Assembly (NCBI GenBank): GCA_029706075.1
Contig: JAINUG010000088.1
Span: forward strand, 2,279,001 to 2,343,000
Reading direction: 5' to 3'
Length of the DNA stretch: 64,000 nucleotides
From: Aldrovandia affinis
Taxonomy: Eukaryota; Chordata; Actinopteri; Notacanthiformes; Halosauridae
A model generated the notes under the pieces. The model worked only from the letters and a program-made list of their open reading frames with translations. It was not told where the DNA came from and searched no databases. A program made the position numbers and the translations under genes. Shown here piece after piece: positions 1-10,974 of the stretch (position 1 is its first letter; each line of letters begins with the position of its first letter).

Positions 1-870
1 CTTCAATGCAATCCTTGCTGTGACAATGCTCCCTGCTCAGCTGCCAACACTTCTCTGTTTCTATGCTAGGGACTGAATACGGGGCAGTGTTGTGTGTCAT
101 TCAGACACTCTCCCACTTAAACAAAGCATAAAAAGTCTGTTTCTTTTCCTGACGTCCCGGGCTACTGACAGCTGAACGAGGCCTCATTTTCCAGCAGTCT
201 CTATCTGTTCCACTATCTCTCCTCAGTCTAATGATCCATGCTGTTTCCTCAATTAAGACATTCACTTCAAAAGAACATCTTTGTGCTATCATCGATAAAA
301 ATAAATTAACTTGGATGATAAGGCTGTTTGTTTTATGGCTTATATATATAAAAAGGTACTGTATGTTCCAACTTTTGCATAACGCATATTACTGTAAGAA
401 TATAGATGAGGTTTGTGTCTGTGTATTAAAGACTGCATGGACGACGCCCCAAAGTCTGGCTGAGTCAGGAGATGTCTTGTAACAGTTATGCCTCTGGCCC
501 AATCAGGCAGCATACTGCATCTCACCCCCCAGTGTGAATGAATGCAAATGTACCTGTTAAACTATATATATGAAGAAAAAAAATCAACAAAATGCTTTTG
601 ACACACTTTTGACACACTGTTGATGCCTTTTTTAATGTGTGAGGGGTTGGACATTTGCTTCACCAAGGTTGTACTGGGTAAAGCACAGGGCCTGCTTCAG
701 ACACCCCCTCGCACACATTTTACCTGCTGAGATATCACGTCATCTTGCAACCCAGAACCCTCTCGTCCTGTTTGAGCCTTGTTTGTGGTACAGTGCAAAC
801 AGACAGGGGGATTGCACAGTTGAAATTGCATTTATCCAGTCTTTCAAAAGGCTTTCAAGGCTTTTAGGAA
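1..870. other. No gene recognised
   Basis: AT-rich DNA with short random reading frames only. I see no splice-supported coding exon, RNA gene or repeat with matched ends before the SINE that starts near 871. Confidence 0.5.
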
Positions 871-1080
<210 letters not shown>

Positions 1081-1149
1081 ATTTCGTTTTCTTATTCAAC
1101 GACCGGTGAATTTGACCTAACATGCCCTTTTTTTATTTTTTTGAAATCA

Positions 1150-1340
1150 TTTATTTCAGATTTAATCCCATTTTTTCCCCAATTTAGTAGTCAATTACAC
1201 CTGCTCTTTTTCATGTCAATCCCCCTCGTATTGTGAGTTCGTAGCTCTGAGACCAGCAGTGGCAAAGGTGAAGTATCGTCTCCTCCGAGACGACACTTGC
1301 CAAGCCGTCGGCAATCTCTACAGGTGCGTCGACCCCAGAA
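1150..1340 (-). mobile_element. 3' part of a second SINE family (degenerate)
   Basis: Read on the minus strand, the stretch ends in a GTGTAATTGACTACTAAATT-type tail followed by GGGGAAAAAATGGG. This matches the 3' end of the SINEs at 18137-18506 and 54963-55321 (GGGTATAATTGGCTACCAAA). Upstream is a CGTCTCGGAGGAGACG segment also found in diverged form in those copies. The tRNA-like head is not recognisable here, so this is a truncated old copy. Confidence 0.5.
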
Positions 1341-1696
1341 ATCAAAAGTAAATAGAAGAATAGAAGATCCACATGCATTAATCATTAATCAAATCAGTAT
1401 TTATACAAAGGTCATATGGTATAAATTAAGAGAATCAAACTGCAGTAGGCAAACAAAATGTTTCACGTTTTGTCTTCGCTGGTTCTATTCTTATAAAGAA
1501 CACATGATTGATGGGCGGAGACTGGAGAGAGTGGCATCGAAGCACCGGGCTTCCTCGACCCCCTGTGCGGCAGTAATCATTCTGTGATGATGGCGCTATC
1601 ATCGGAGCAAAGGTGCTCTATCACCAGGATGCTCTAACTCCAACTCCATCCATGCTGATTTTCATAAAATCATGGGGAATACTACAGGGGGGTTAA

Positions 1697-1850
1697 GGCC
1701 TGGATTCAATCAAGATTTGTTCATAACTTTGACTCACAATGAAATGCAGATGTTTGTGTTTTTCTTAGGAAACACAGTTTGGCAAGTCCAATGATCACCC
1801 GATTTAACTTGCCAAACTGTGCATTTGTATTTAAAAGGACATTTATTAAT
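1697..1850. repeat. MITE-like end with internal hairpin
   Basis: The start GGCCTGGATTCAATCAAG resembles the terminal repeat of the MITE at 44696-44862. Inside is a perfect 15-bp inverted repeat (1773-1787 against 1807-1821, CACAGTTTGGCAAGT) with a 19-base spacer. The matching far end is not clear; GATTGAATCCTGACC near 2706 could be it, with other DNA inserted between. Confidence 0.35.
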
Positions 1851-1924
1851 TAAACAATGAAACAATTAAGTCAAAGTTAAGTACAATAATATAATATAAT
1901 AATAATAATTATATATATATATAT

Positions 1925-2425
1925 TGTGGCAGCCGCACAGAGGCATGCCGAGGGGTGGTGATTGAGGGGCGGTACGTTGTGGCCTGCTGGCTCCACCCCT
2001 GGATCTTAATGGGAAGTCCAGGGCAGACGGATCGCAACTTTCACAATAATGTGGAGGAAATAAAAGATGGACCTTTACCTCAAACAAACCGCAAAGTACC
2101 TAAAAGGGAAACACGCTGGTGAGTGAAGGAAGAAAGAAAAACATTGTATTGGATTGACTACTTGGCTTGATTTTGGACTGTTTTGATAACCCCGTTTGTG
2201 CACCGACTTTTGGATTGACTGAGGACCTGGATTGGCTTAACGACTTTTGACCATGGATAAAGACCACGGGAAAGGAACACGGGCTGAACTTGCTGGCTTT
2301 TCCCCTACCCCTTTTTGTATTTATTCCCTTAAGAAAGTCAAGTATCTTCCCATTTTATCGTTGTATGGTAATTTTATTATTGTTTATTGGCTGCGTTGTA
2401 CCCCAACACCCCTGATCCTGCCACA
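1925..2425. mobile_element. Possible solo LTR (about 500 bp)
   Basis: The segment begins TGTGGCAG and ends CTGCCACA, that is TG...CA with an 8-base perfect inverted end repeat. It is flanked by ATAT on both sides, and an AATAAA signal lies at 2059-2064. These are LTR hallmarks, but the flanks are an AT microsatellite, so the duplication is weak evidence. The following 2430-2690 uses similar wording (GGATTGAGGAACTGGATTGG against 2211-2235), so the LTR may be longer or duplicated. No gag or pol lies beside it. Confidence 0.4.
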
Positions 2426-2668
2426 ATATATATATATTGGATTGAGGAACTGGATTGGATTTGGTCTACGGATTACGGACAACGACGACGAGTAAAGATT
2501 GTGGACTTTGTGTTTTGGATTCCCCGAATACCCCGCCCTTTGTTTTGTGTTTTGTCAAAATTAGTTTAATAAATTATCGTTTTGTTTATATTACTGCCTC
2601 CTCTGGGTTATTTAACTGCCTAAGCCTTGTGCAAAGGTCCATGAGTGTCACCCAACCCCAAGGGACAC

Positions 2669-2693
2669 CATATATATATATATATATATATAT
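2669..2693. repeat. (TA)n microsatellite
   Basis: A run of alternating TA of about 24 bases, then TGTGTG. No further feature is attached. Confidence 0.9.
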
Positions 2694-4680
2694 GTGTGTA
2701 ACAGTATTGATTGAATCCTGACCTAGAACCCAAACTAGGCTTTTGAGATTAACCTTTCACTCTGATACAAACAGTTTTTTTTTTATAAACTGTGTTTTTG
2801 GTTCCCTGGTTTCATGGAAGCATTTTAACATGCAGAGCATTGGACTATGTGCACTACATATCTAACGAGGCCATTCAGCACAAAAGCATTAGTCTCGCAT
2901 TGCGGCTGTGTCCTCCAGCTCTGTTGCACTCTTGCATAAACCATATTGTACAATGAACAAAAATGATGAGCATGTACTCTTGCCTTTCCAGACTAAGGCC
3001 TTTTGCCAGACTAAGTCTTTCGTGGGGGTTGAAATGTCTCAAACTCAAAAAACTGTATTTTGCACAGTCTTTAAAAAAAAGTGGCACTGAGTTTGAGACC
3101 ACTGGTTTAGGATTTATTGGTTAACCCTTTTGGTGACAGCTTTTACTGTTAGTCTGTATGCCAGTCTTTTTTCTATTACTACCCTTTCAGTAAAACTACC
3201 CTAAACAGTTTTAGAGTGACCCCCTAAAGAAAGGATTTCTCTTTGAATGTTTTAAAACCACTGTATTATTTGATCAGTGATCATTTATTATGTGTTTGAT
3301 TCCTGACATTGCATTCTAAATGTCTTTATAAAACAGAACGTCTGGTACAGTATTCTGGGGCTGGCATAGGAGGCAGATCATTAACAGCTGTGCTGTGATT
3401 GGAGAAGCAGACGATGTGGTCCACGCGGCCTCTTCTGCTGTGCGCTGTACCTTCACTGAGAGGAGCTTTCATTTGATTGGACCTTGGATACGCACACATT
3501 CCTTGAATGGTTATTCCTTTGCATATCAGTAGGGGACAGTGAGAACGCACTGTTCGAAATGTGCAATGACCTACCTGGGGGATCAATGCGTACTCGTCTG
3601 TCATTGCTTAATCTTTAACATTGCCAGTACACTGTCCATAAAGGATTTTCCCTTTACGGCAGTGTGGATAATGTTCGCTCCCTTTAATTAAAAACTGCAT
3701 GCCCTCTGTTCACATCTGTCCCACTGAGCTTATTAAAACAGAATGTTTTTGTCATTTTATTTATATATATTCCTTTTTTTATCCCTTATATTTTTGTCAC
3801 ATTCCTGTGATGAGGTGTTGTGTTACAGAGTGCAAGTGTCTCCCCTGATCCCTTTCATCTGTCTGATGACCAGTTAGCATTTGTGTGGACATGAGGTGTG
3901 AAGTGTAGAACACTACTCTATTTTATAAGCAGGGACATCTTTCAGGGGCCTGCAAGCTCTCTCTCTATATATTGACATTTATATTTAGGTATTTACCCCT
4001 TTTATTTCTTTATTTTACCGCTAGGTAGGTCAACTGAGAATTTAATTCTCTTTTGCAGAGATGACCTGGGAAATCAAAGGGTGTAGGGATTGTGGGGTGC
4101 AAGGGATTGTGTAGCCATTCAGATGTAGGGGGATGATTAAGTGACTAGATGTAGAGGGCCAGATTTGTGGGTGGCCAGGACACCAAGTTGACTGCTTGTA
4201 TTATAACCAGATTAATGCTATTCATCTCCATGATATCATCTAGAGATAGTTATACTGTGTGTTGTTTTGTGTAGCTGCTAGCCAAACGTAGCTGTCTATG
4301 TCTAGCAGACTGTTACACAAACCACTTTTTAGTTCGACTTTACAGTGGTGATAGCATAGATATAGAAACGTAGTGGATGGCTTGGCACGGTGGGCAGAGG
4401 CAGTTGGGCGAGTCGTGGTGTATCGCGGCAACGTGGGCAGCGGGAGAGGGAGGAGGGGACGGCCGCCTAGCTGTAGGAGCTCTCCTCGTGGATATAGCCG
4501 GAATCGGTTTTAACAGTGCACATTCAAGCTCACAGCGGGGACTGAGGCCTTTGCCAAGGGCCTCTGTCTACCCTGCGCCTCCCGACGTCAAAAAGCCGCG
4601 GTCAGTGTCCAAGTGTGAGTGCCGTGCACGCATGTGAAGGTGGCTGGAGTGGTATAGGAACTTTCTTCTTAGTATTTTAA
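2694..4680. other. No gene recognised
   Basis: Mostly unique-looking AT-rich DNA. A GC-rich patch at about 4370-4640 carries CpGs and could be an old 5' region of a gene or repeat, but no exon is supported. Small frames here show no family motif. Confidence 0.4.
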
Positions 4681-4689
4681 GGGAAAGCC

Positions 4690-5410
4690 AACATGGTTTT
4701 CTCAAAGGGAGGTCATGCCTAACAAACCTCCTGGACTTTTTTGAAGAGGCTACAAAGTGTGTTGACCTGAACCAGGCTTATGATATTATATATTTGGACA
4801 GAAAGCATTTGACAAGGTACCACATGCAGGAGTAGTTTCAGAGTGGGTTCATAATTGGCTGCAAGGGCGAATACAAAGAGTAACAGTAGGTGGGGCTGTA
4901 TCTGACCTCAGTGCTGTGGGCAGTGGTGTCCCGCAGGGATCGGTGCTGGGACCTCTGCTCTTCCTTATTTACATAAATTATCTTGATATGGACGTTAGTA
5001 GCAAAATAGTTACATTTGCAGATGATACTAAACTTGGGGGTTTGGCAAACAGTTTGGAATCGACTAAAGTAATCCAAGATGATTTAAACAAAATCCAAGA
5101 ATGGGCAGATACATGGCAGATGACATTCAATATTGCTAAATGTAAAGTTATACATGTGGGAAATAAAAACATTAGACAGGAGTATTTTATGGGAGGAGAA
5201 AAGTTAGTAGGTGTTCAATTTGAAAAAGACTTAGGAATATTGTAATTGATCAAAGCCTATCTGCATCAAAGCAGTGTGCTACAGCAGTGAAAAAAGCCAA
5301 CAGGATGCTGGGATACATAGCAAAAAGTATTGAGTATAAATCAAAGGAGATTTGATACGGCCCGTTCTCATCATTATGTATTCTTATGTTCTTATGTTCT
5401 TATGTTCTCC
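4690..5410 (+). pseudogene. CR1-like non-LTR retrotransposon, 3' reverse transcriptase fragment
   Basis: The frames across this stretch give, in order, a KAFDKVPH palm-type motif near 4800, a [13 protein letters not shown] motif at about 4928-4966, and FADDTKL at about 5014-5034, where the two Asp are the catalytic YxDD-type pair. A KCKVIHVG / DLGIL region follows up to 5244. The protein is broken into several frames upstream of 4916 and stops early after 5244. The 3' end is a short array of an 8-base unit (CTTATGTT, three times, about 5384-5408), as is usual for CR1-type 3' ends. The 5' part (endonuclease, ORF1) is missing, so this is a typical 5'-truncated dead copy. The exact clade within the Jockey group is inferred. 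Confidence 0.8.
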
Positions 5411-5508
5411 AAAATAATCCCTCCTACCAAATAATAGCATTACGAACACTTATCATAGATTTTTCTGTTTTAGCACAACTTTGAATTGCAGCTTTCCACA
5501 CCATTCAC

Positions 5509-6238
5509 TTGAGCGAGGAGATTAGGTGGGTGGGAGTGGACTACTCCACTGCCCCACTCCACCAGCCATTCGCCACACTGCATAAACAGAAAAAGGAGAA
5601 TGAACCGGTGGAAGGGACAGAGAGCCGTCACACAAGCAACAGTAAAAGTGATTTAAACCTGAGTTCAACCAGCACCAATGATACGGTGCTACTGTCTGAT
5701 GTCTCATCCCCCAAGCGTCTCAGCAGATGGCTGGAGGTCTTCATTTCTCCAACCATTTCATATGAGGCAGAGTTTGCTTTAGAGGGAAATTGTGCATTTG
5801 TGAAAGAAGGGAGGCCTCTGAAGTTGACATGGGATCAGAAGCACAACATACTGGACAAGATGGCTGCTGAAATATACAGTTATAAAGCATACCCGAGTAC
5901 CAAGAAAGTCTGCAAGGCTGCACGAGCCCTAGTGAACAAACACCCTTGCCTAAAGGGTACAGGTCCAAACAGGTCCTAGAGGTCCAAACTTAGTAGAGTG
6001 GGCATAAAGTATGTTGCGGTGAATACAGGAAAACAGAGCAAAATCAGTCTAACACAAGCCGAAGTGAACTTCCTCCTGAATTTTCCACAAGACCAAAACA
6101 GGACAGCTTGGAAGCTCAAAGGACATTGATATTAATCAATCAACATATGCAGAGTACCTTTGCACTGAGGCTCCAAGAGATTGTCCAGTCCAGACCCCCC
6201 ATTGAAAACTTCAAGGAAAGTTAGCCCGCCTTGTTCTT
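5509..6238 (+). pseudogene. SAMD3-like pseudogene, block 1
   Basis: The open stretch to 5979 has no convincing ATG (its first codon is TTG), so it is an internal exon or a start-less remnant. After the stop, fragments in shifted frames continue the family pattern: AEVNFLLNFPQDQNRT near 6061, then NQHMQSTFALRLQEIVQS near 6139-6195 and an ENFKE piece near 6205. The expected segment between HPCLK and AEVN looks partly deleted. No intron is needed inside this block. Confidence 0.7.
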
Positions 6239-6469
6239 TCAAGCTTAAGTCAGTCATACAAATTAGTAATGTAGTCTTAAATTGAACAGTGTTTTTTCCA
6301 AAACTCACTCAGTGGACTGAGTGAGTTTTGATAAACCATACTTTTCAAAGTGGGTATTATTTTTCTGATAAATGGTTATTCTTAGGTTATTCTGATATAC
6401 ACTATTATTCTTAGGGATTTAAGTATTTACACAAACATAACTTGTGTTTGTTTGTTTGTTTTGCTGCAG

Positions 6470-6536
6470 CTTTATGGAGAATTCCATAGAATTACTAATC
6501 AAAATCTGCAGCTGTCTATCTTCTCTGGGCTGGACA
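6470..6536 (+). pseudogene. SAMD3-like pseudogene, block 2
   Basis: A GTTTGTTTGTTTTGCTGCAG acceptor ends at 6469 and is followed in frame by LYGEFHRITNQNLQLSIF, the expected continuation of the family (AEFHRIT-type motif). The block ends where the inserted repeat begins, near 6537. Confidence 0.7.
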
Positions 6537-7220
6537 AGTGTGAGGTACGAGATAAGGACCCAGACGCAGACCAGGATCAGGCAGAAAGGAACATTTAATT
6601 CAGGCAGGGGTCAAAACCAGTAGACAGAGTAGCGAAGACACAAAATCGAAATCCAGAGAGTAGTCAAAAAACAATCCAAAAAGTCAAAACTAAGAAATCA
6701 GAAAAGGCAAACAAAACAGAATCGGCAGGCAAACTCGAAGTGAAAACAGAAGGGGTGTCTCGGGAAAATGCAACAGACTCTGGCTTACTGATAATCGGCA
6801 CAGGGAATGATGATCAACGTTCTGATAAGGATAGAACATAAACACGGAACTTATATACAAGCAGGGAAGGGAAACACAATAGGAATCAGGTGTGACTGGG
6901 AGGAGAGAAGTGCAGGAACACAAGTGAAAACGATGGGATTTGCTAATACAATAACGAGGGGAAACGAAAGACACGGACTGGGAATCACCCAGACACATAG
7001 ACAGAGAAGAGCAGGCAGACACGTGCACAGTTCGAAGGGGAGGAACGCAAGTAGAGAAACTGCGTGCAAATGAAGCGAAACGTGAGAAGCGTACAGGGAT
7101 AGGACAACGAGAGAGAGAATGATAGCGATAGATAGAAGCGTGAGATAATTAGTAATTAGTAATGTTAGTAACTAAATCTAAATCCCTAATGTTAGTGGAT
7201 TAGTAGGTTAGTACTATATA

Positions 7221-8867
7221 CAGTTAGGTCCGGAAATATTTGGACAGTGACACAATTTTCATAATTTTGGCCCTGTACGCTACCACAATGGATTTGAAAT
7301 GAAATAATCGAGATGCAATTGAAGTGCAGACTTTAAGCTGTAATTTGAGGGTATTTACATCAAAATTGGAGGAAGGGTTTAGGAATTGCAACAATTTTAA
7401 TACATAGACCCCTCATTTCAAGGGACCTAAAGTAATTGGACAAATGAATATAATCATAAATAAAATGTTCATTCTTAATACTTTGTTGAGAATCCTTTGC
7501 AGGCGATGACTGCCTGAAGTCTGGAACCCATGGACATCATCAAACGCTGGGTTTCCTCCTTTGTGATGCTTTGCCAGGCCTTGACTGCAGCTGTCTTCAG
7601 TTGTTGTTTGTTTGCAGGTCTTTCTGCCTTAAGTCTTGTCTTAAGCAAGTGGAATGCATGCTCGATCGGATTGAGATCAGGTGATTGACTCGGCCATTGT
7701 AGAATATTCCACTTCTTTGCCTTGTAAAACTCCTGGGTTGCTTTCGCAGTATGTTTTGGGTCATTGTCCATCTGTACTGTGAAGCGCCGTCCAATCAACT
7801 TTGCTGAATTTGGCTGAATGTGAGCAGACAGAATGTTCCTATAGACTTCAGAATTCATGCGGCTGCTTCCGTCTTCTGTCATATCATCAATAAACACTAG
7901 TGACCCAGTGCCACTGGAAGCCATGCATGCCCATGCCATCACACTACCTCCACCATGTTTTACAGATGATGTGGTGTGCTTTGGATCATGAGCCGTTCCA
8001 AGCCTTCTCCATACTTTTCTCTTCCCATCATTCTGGTACAGGTTGATCTTAGTTTCATCTGTCCAAAGAATGCTGTTCCAGAACTGGGCTGGCTTTTCTA
8101 GATGTGTTTTGGCGAACTCTAATCTGGCCTTTCTATTCTTGAGGCTTATGAATGGTTTGCACCTTGTGGTGAACCCTCTGTATTTGCTCTCGTGAAGTCT
8201 TCTCTTTATGGTAGACTTGGATAATGATACGCCTACTTCCTGGAGAGTCTTCCTCACTTCACTAGATGTTGTGAAGGGGTTCTTCTTTACCATGGAAAGG
8301 ATCCTGCGATCATCAACCGCTGTTGTCTTCCGTGGACGTCCGGGCCTTTTGTGTTGCCGAGCTCACCAGTGCTTTCCTTTTTCTCAGAATGTACCAAACT
8401 GTTGATCTGGCCACTCCTACTGTTTCTGCTATCTCTCTGATGGATTTCTTCTTTTCGCAGCCTAAGGATGACCTGTTTCACTTGCATTGAGAGCTCCTTT
8501 GACCGCATGTTGTGGATTCGCAGCAACAGCTTCCAAATGAAAATGCCACACCTGAAATCAACTCCAGACCTTTTACCTGCTTAATTGATGATGAAATAAC
8601 GAGGGAATAGCCCACACCTGCGCATGAAACAGCTTTTGAGTCAATTGTCCAATTACTTTAGGTCCCTTGAAATGAGGGGTCTATGTATGAAAATTGTTGC
8701 AATTCCTAAACCCTTCCTCCAATTTTGATGTAAATACCCTCAAATTAAAGCTGAAAGTCTGCACTTCAATTGCATCTCGATTATTTCATTTCAAATCTAT
8801 TGTGGTAGCGTACAGGGCCAAAATTATGAAAATTGTGTCACTGTCCAAATATTTCCGGACCTAACTG
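7221..8867 (-). mobile_element. Tc1/mariner element, full length with both ends
   Basis: The element is bounded by CAGTTAGGTCCGG at 7221 and the inverted CCGGACCTAACTG at 8855-8867, with the TA target duplicated at 7219-7220 and 8868-8869. The terminal inverted repeats are long, about 220 bases, and match closely throughout. Length is 1647 bp, usual for Tc1 elements with long IR/DR-type ends. The transposase gene lies on the minus strand and is broken, so the copy cannot move itself, though its ends look well preserved. Confidence 0.95.
7475..8508 (-). pseudogene. Tc1 transposase, frameshifted
   Basis: The transposase cuts and joins the element ends through a DDE RNase H-like fold. The N-terminal helix-turn-helix part (from ATG at 8508-8506, MRSKEL...) is in a different frame from the rest, with shifts in the DNA-binding region between about 8290 and 8460. 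The catalytic part (8293-7475) is open: WTDET carries the first Asp, MDNDPKH the second, and SPDLNPIE the Glu, with 34 residues between second Asp and Glu (DD34E). GGGSVMAW, typical of Tc1, is also present. Length and motif order match the family. The copy is inactive because the DNA-binding domain is out of frame. Confidence 0.93.
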
Positions 8868-9384
8868 TACATCTAACTAATATATACAAAGTGTTATAGG
8901 AAGAAAGAAGGAAGTAAAACGAGATTAGAAACTAAGACCGAAAAACCGAAAACTAGAATTTCCCGAAGTGCATGACAAAGTCAAGGAGTGGATCTCTAAA
9001 CAAACAGGAACAATGACAGACGGGGAACAGAACGTGAATGAAAAGAGCATGATAAATGAAAAATAAACAAAGTACAAAAAACAAACCGAACAGAGATGCA
9101 AAACATAACAACAAGCACACACACCGCGCCTACTGACCATCTACAAACAGATGAAGACTGGAGCCTTTGCAGGGAAAATGACAGACATTTAACAGCTAAG
9201 AGGAGCAAGTAAGTGCAGTGTTTGTCATATAGAACCACAGCAAAATTCCAGAAATTAAAATTATAACATTGATAATGAAATGTGCTTGCTTGCTGAACAT
9301 CATTCAAGTGTTATGACTGGCACCAAAACAATCTGTAACCTGTTGAAAGAGCTGCAAGTTAGTGTTATTGCTTTCTTGTTTTAG

Positions 9385-9492
9385 CTTGTCAAACAGGACA
9401 AAAATGACATCTGTGCTGCTAGATCAGTAGTCCTGGTTGGCCTTCTAGTGTACTTCAAAGAGTACTCATCAGAGATCTTCAAGACATGCAAG
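9385..9492 (+). pseudogene. SAMD3-like pseudogene, block 3
   Basis: Preceded by CTTGTTTTAG and followed by GTAATC, so both splice sites look usable. The exon codes LVKQDKNDICAARSVVLVGL and ends in FKTCK, matching the family region that precedes the last exon. No stop lies inside. Confidence 0.7.
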
Positions 9493-9718
9493 GTAATCGA
9501 TGTTCTTTCTCTATCTCTCTACTGCCATTTCTCACTGTCTCTACCTTCCCTTCTGTCTCTTTCCCCATGCTCTTCCCCATGCCCACTCCCTTCTCTCTCT
9601 CTCTCTCTCTCCCTCCCTTTTATGCATTTCTCCTTCTGTCTCTCTGTTAATGTTTTTGTTTGTGCCTGTTTTCATGTCTGTCTGTGTGTTTAATAATGTT
9701 TTCATTCTGTTCCTTTAG
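9493..9718 (+). repeat. CT-rich intron of the SAMD3-like pseudogene
   Basis: Between a GTAATC donor and a TTCCTTTAG acceptor lies a pyrimidine-rich stretch with (CT)n runs at about 9592-9612. It reads as an intron that picked up a microsatellite. Confidence 0.6.
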
Positions 9719-10009
9719 GAGGATGAGCTCAAAAGATTCCAGGAGGGTCCAGTGGCGACCGTGGCAGTGGTGGACGAGTAGGAGGAAGTGGCTGCAGAGG
9801 TGGCCTTTAAACCACTCTATGTGTCAATCATCCTAGAGGATCAGGTTGTGATGTCCATCTGAACCTGGTCAGATGCCCTGGTAGTGTTGTATGGCTTACT
9901 GTGTGCCCTCCATATTAGTTGCCCAAAGAAGTTGAAGACCTTTGATGTCATCCAGACAGTCTTGCTAAATCTTGATAATGGAAAACATCAAGTTGCAGGC
10001 CTTGCTTGA
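9719..10009 (+). pseudogene. SAMD3-like pseudogene, block 4 (C-terminal)
   Basis: The frame reads EDELKRFQEGPVATVAVVDE, a stop, PLYVSIILEDQVVMSI, a stop, then LYGLLCALHISCPKKLKTFD and VIQTVLLNLDNG. This is the C-terminal pattern of the fish SAMD3-like family, where a (Y/F)xLxGLxYALxxxYP segment precedes TFxVIQ. Two in-frame stops make it a pseudogene. Final stop at 10007-10009. Confidence 0.7.
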
Positions 10010-10307
10010 GCAATGATCACATAGTGGGCAGGATGTATTCCATGCTGTTGTGCTCTTTTGTTTTTTTAATAGCTAATGGAACTACCATACAAAAAGCCAA
10101 TTCAATGCCATTGATGTAAACATTTTCGTTGTTTGTTGAATATCAAGTACTTAAAATATTTTGTATCATTTACGTTGGATATTTGGAGTTGGGCAAAGCC
10201 CATATCAATATCAGTTGTACTTTTACGATTTGATATATGCACTTGCTGAACATTAAGTGTTATGATTCCCCCCACCTCTCTCTCTCTGTCTCTTTCACAC
10301 ACACCCC

Positions 10308-10482
10308 GTCCTAATTCGACCCCTAATCAGTCCACTTTCTCACTAAAACTCTAACAGCAGCTCAGCGATTATTGTAATTGGACAGTGAAGAACATGGATG
10401 TTCCAAAACACTGTAATTTTTCAGCCGTGAACCAACCGAGAGTGTTGGTGAGAAAGTGGAGTGATTAGGGTCGAATTGGGAC
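10308..10482. repeat. Foldback element (175 bp)
   Basis: The left arm GTCCTAATTCGACCCCTAAT at 10308 pairs with ATTAGGGTCGAATTGGGAC ending at 10482. The arms extend about 42 bases with few mismatches around a loop of about 90 bases. This is a MITE-like foldback of unknown superfamily, with no duplication resolved. Confidence 0.7.
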
Positions 10483-10974
10483 TCTTTCTTTTGTGTCGGA
10501 ATACTGCAGCTTGAATAAAAATGGTATTTTCCCTGAATCCAGTTGCCATAACAGTTAAATAACACAAGTGGTATTACATTTTAAAACCCCTCACTTGTCC
10601 TACATGTAAAATATGTTTATTTGATTTAATATAATAATTACTACACAGGATACCAATTATCAATTAAATCACCGAATTTGTTGATAGGCAGAGCAATCTG
10701 GTGGATCAACCTTCATCAATATATACAACTCACAATTCAATTCAAATTAACAGCTGGTTTATTAGAGTTAAGTTACAACAGTTAGACAAAGACAAAATAT
10801 TCAACGTCCAATCTACAGACGTAGGTTCAACTACCTTAACAAATACTAAATCCCAGACATAAAATTGATGTAAAAATCACAAAAGAGATAAAATGGAAGA
10901 AAATGACACCAAACCAAGTTTGGCTCTCTCCAAATACAAACACACACAGCTGAGGTGTGAGCTGGGACCAGGGG
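10483..10974. other. No gene recognised
   Basis: AT-rich DNA without reading frames of note or matched repeats. Confidence 0.4.

Larger units (their letters stand above)
6537..9145. mobile_element. Unclassified interspersed repeat interrupted by Tc1
   Basis: Purine-rich sequence with typical wording of fish interspersed repeats (GACCCAGACGCAGACC, AATTCAGGCAGGGGTC, and AACA/GACA-rich stretches) runs from about 6537 to 7218 and resumes from 8870 to about 9145. It separates SAMD3-like blocks 2 and 3, so it was probably inserted into that gene's intron. Outer ends and class (LTR or DNA element) are not resolved, and the Tc1 within has clean TA flanks. Confidence 0.5.
5509..10009 (+). pseudogene. 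SAMD3-like multi-exon pseudogene, split by transposons
   Basis: Four coding blocks in order resemble the large family of fish proteins annotated as sterile alpha motif domain-containing protein 3-like; this is recalled from memory, not searched. Block 1 (5509-6238) has STSTNDTVLLS, ISYEAEFALEGN and KAYPSTKKV...HPCLK. Block 2 begins at 6470 after a good acceptor with LYGEFHRITNQNLQ. Block 3 (9385-9492) has LVKQDKNDICAARSVVL. Block 4 (9719-10009) has LYGLLCALHISCPK and TFDVIQTVLLNLDNGK. A stop at 5977, frame changes after it, and two stops in block 4 show it is dead. No N-terminal PB1 or SAM domain is seen. Between blocks 2 and 3 sits a repeat with a Tc1 element. The cellular role of the family is unknown to me. 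Confidence 0.75.

Noticed and set aside
4370..4640. Possible CpG-rich promoter and first exon
   Set aside because: Only composition supports it; no downstream exon is seen and the next recognisable sequence is a CR1-like LINE.
9448..9718. Leu/Ser-rich open frames after the third SAMD3-like block
   Set aside because: Explained by the CT-rich intron between two splice-bounded exons.
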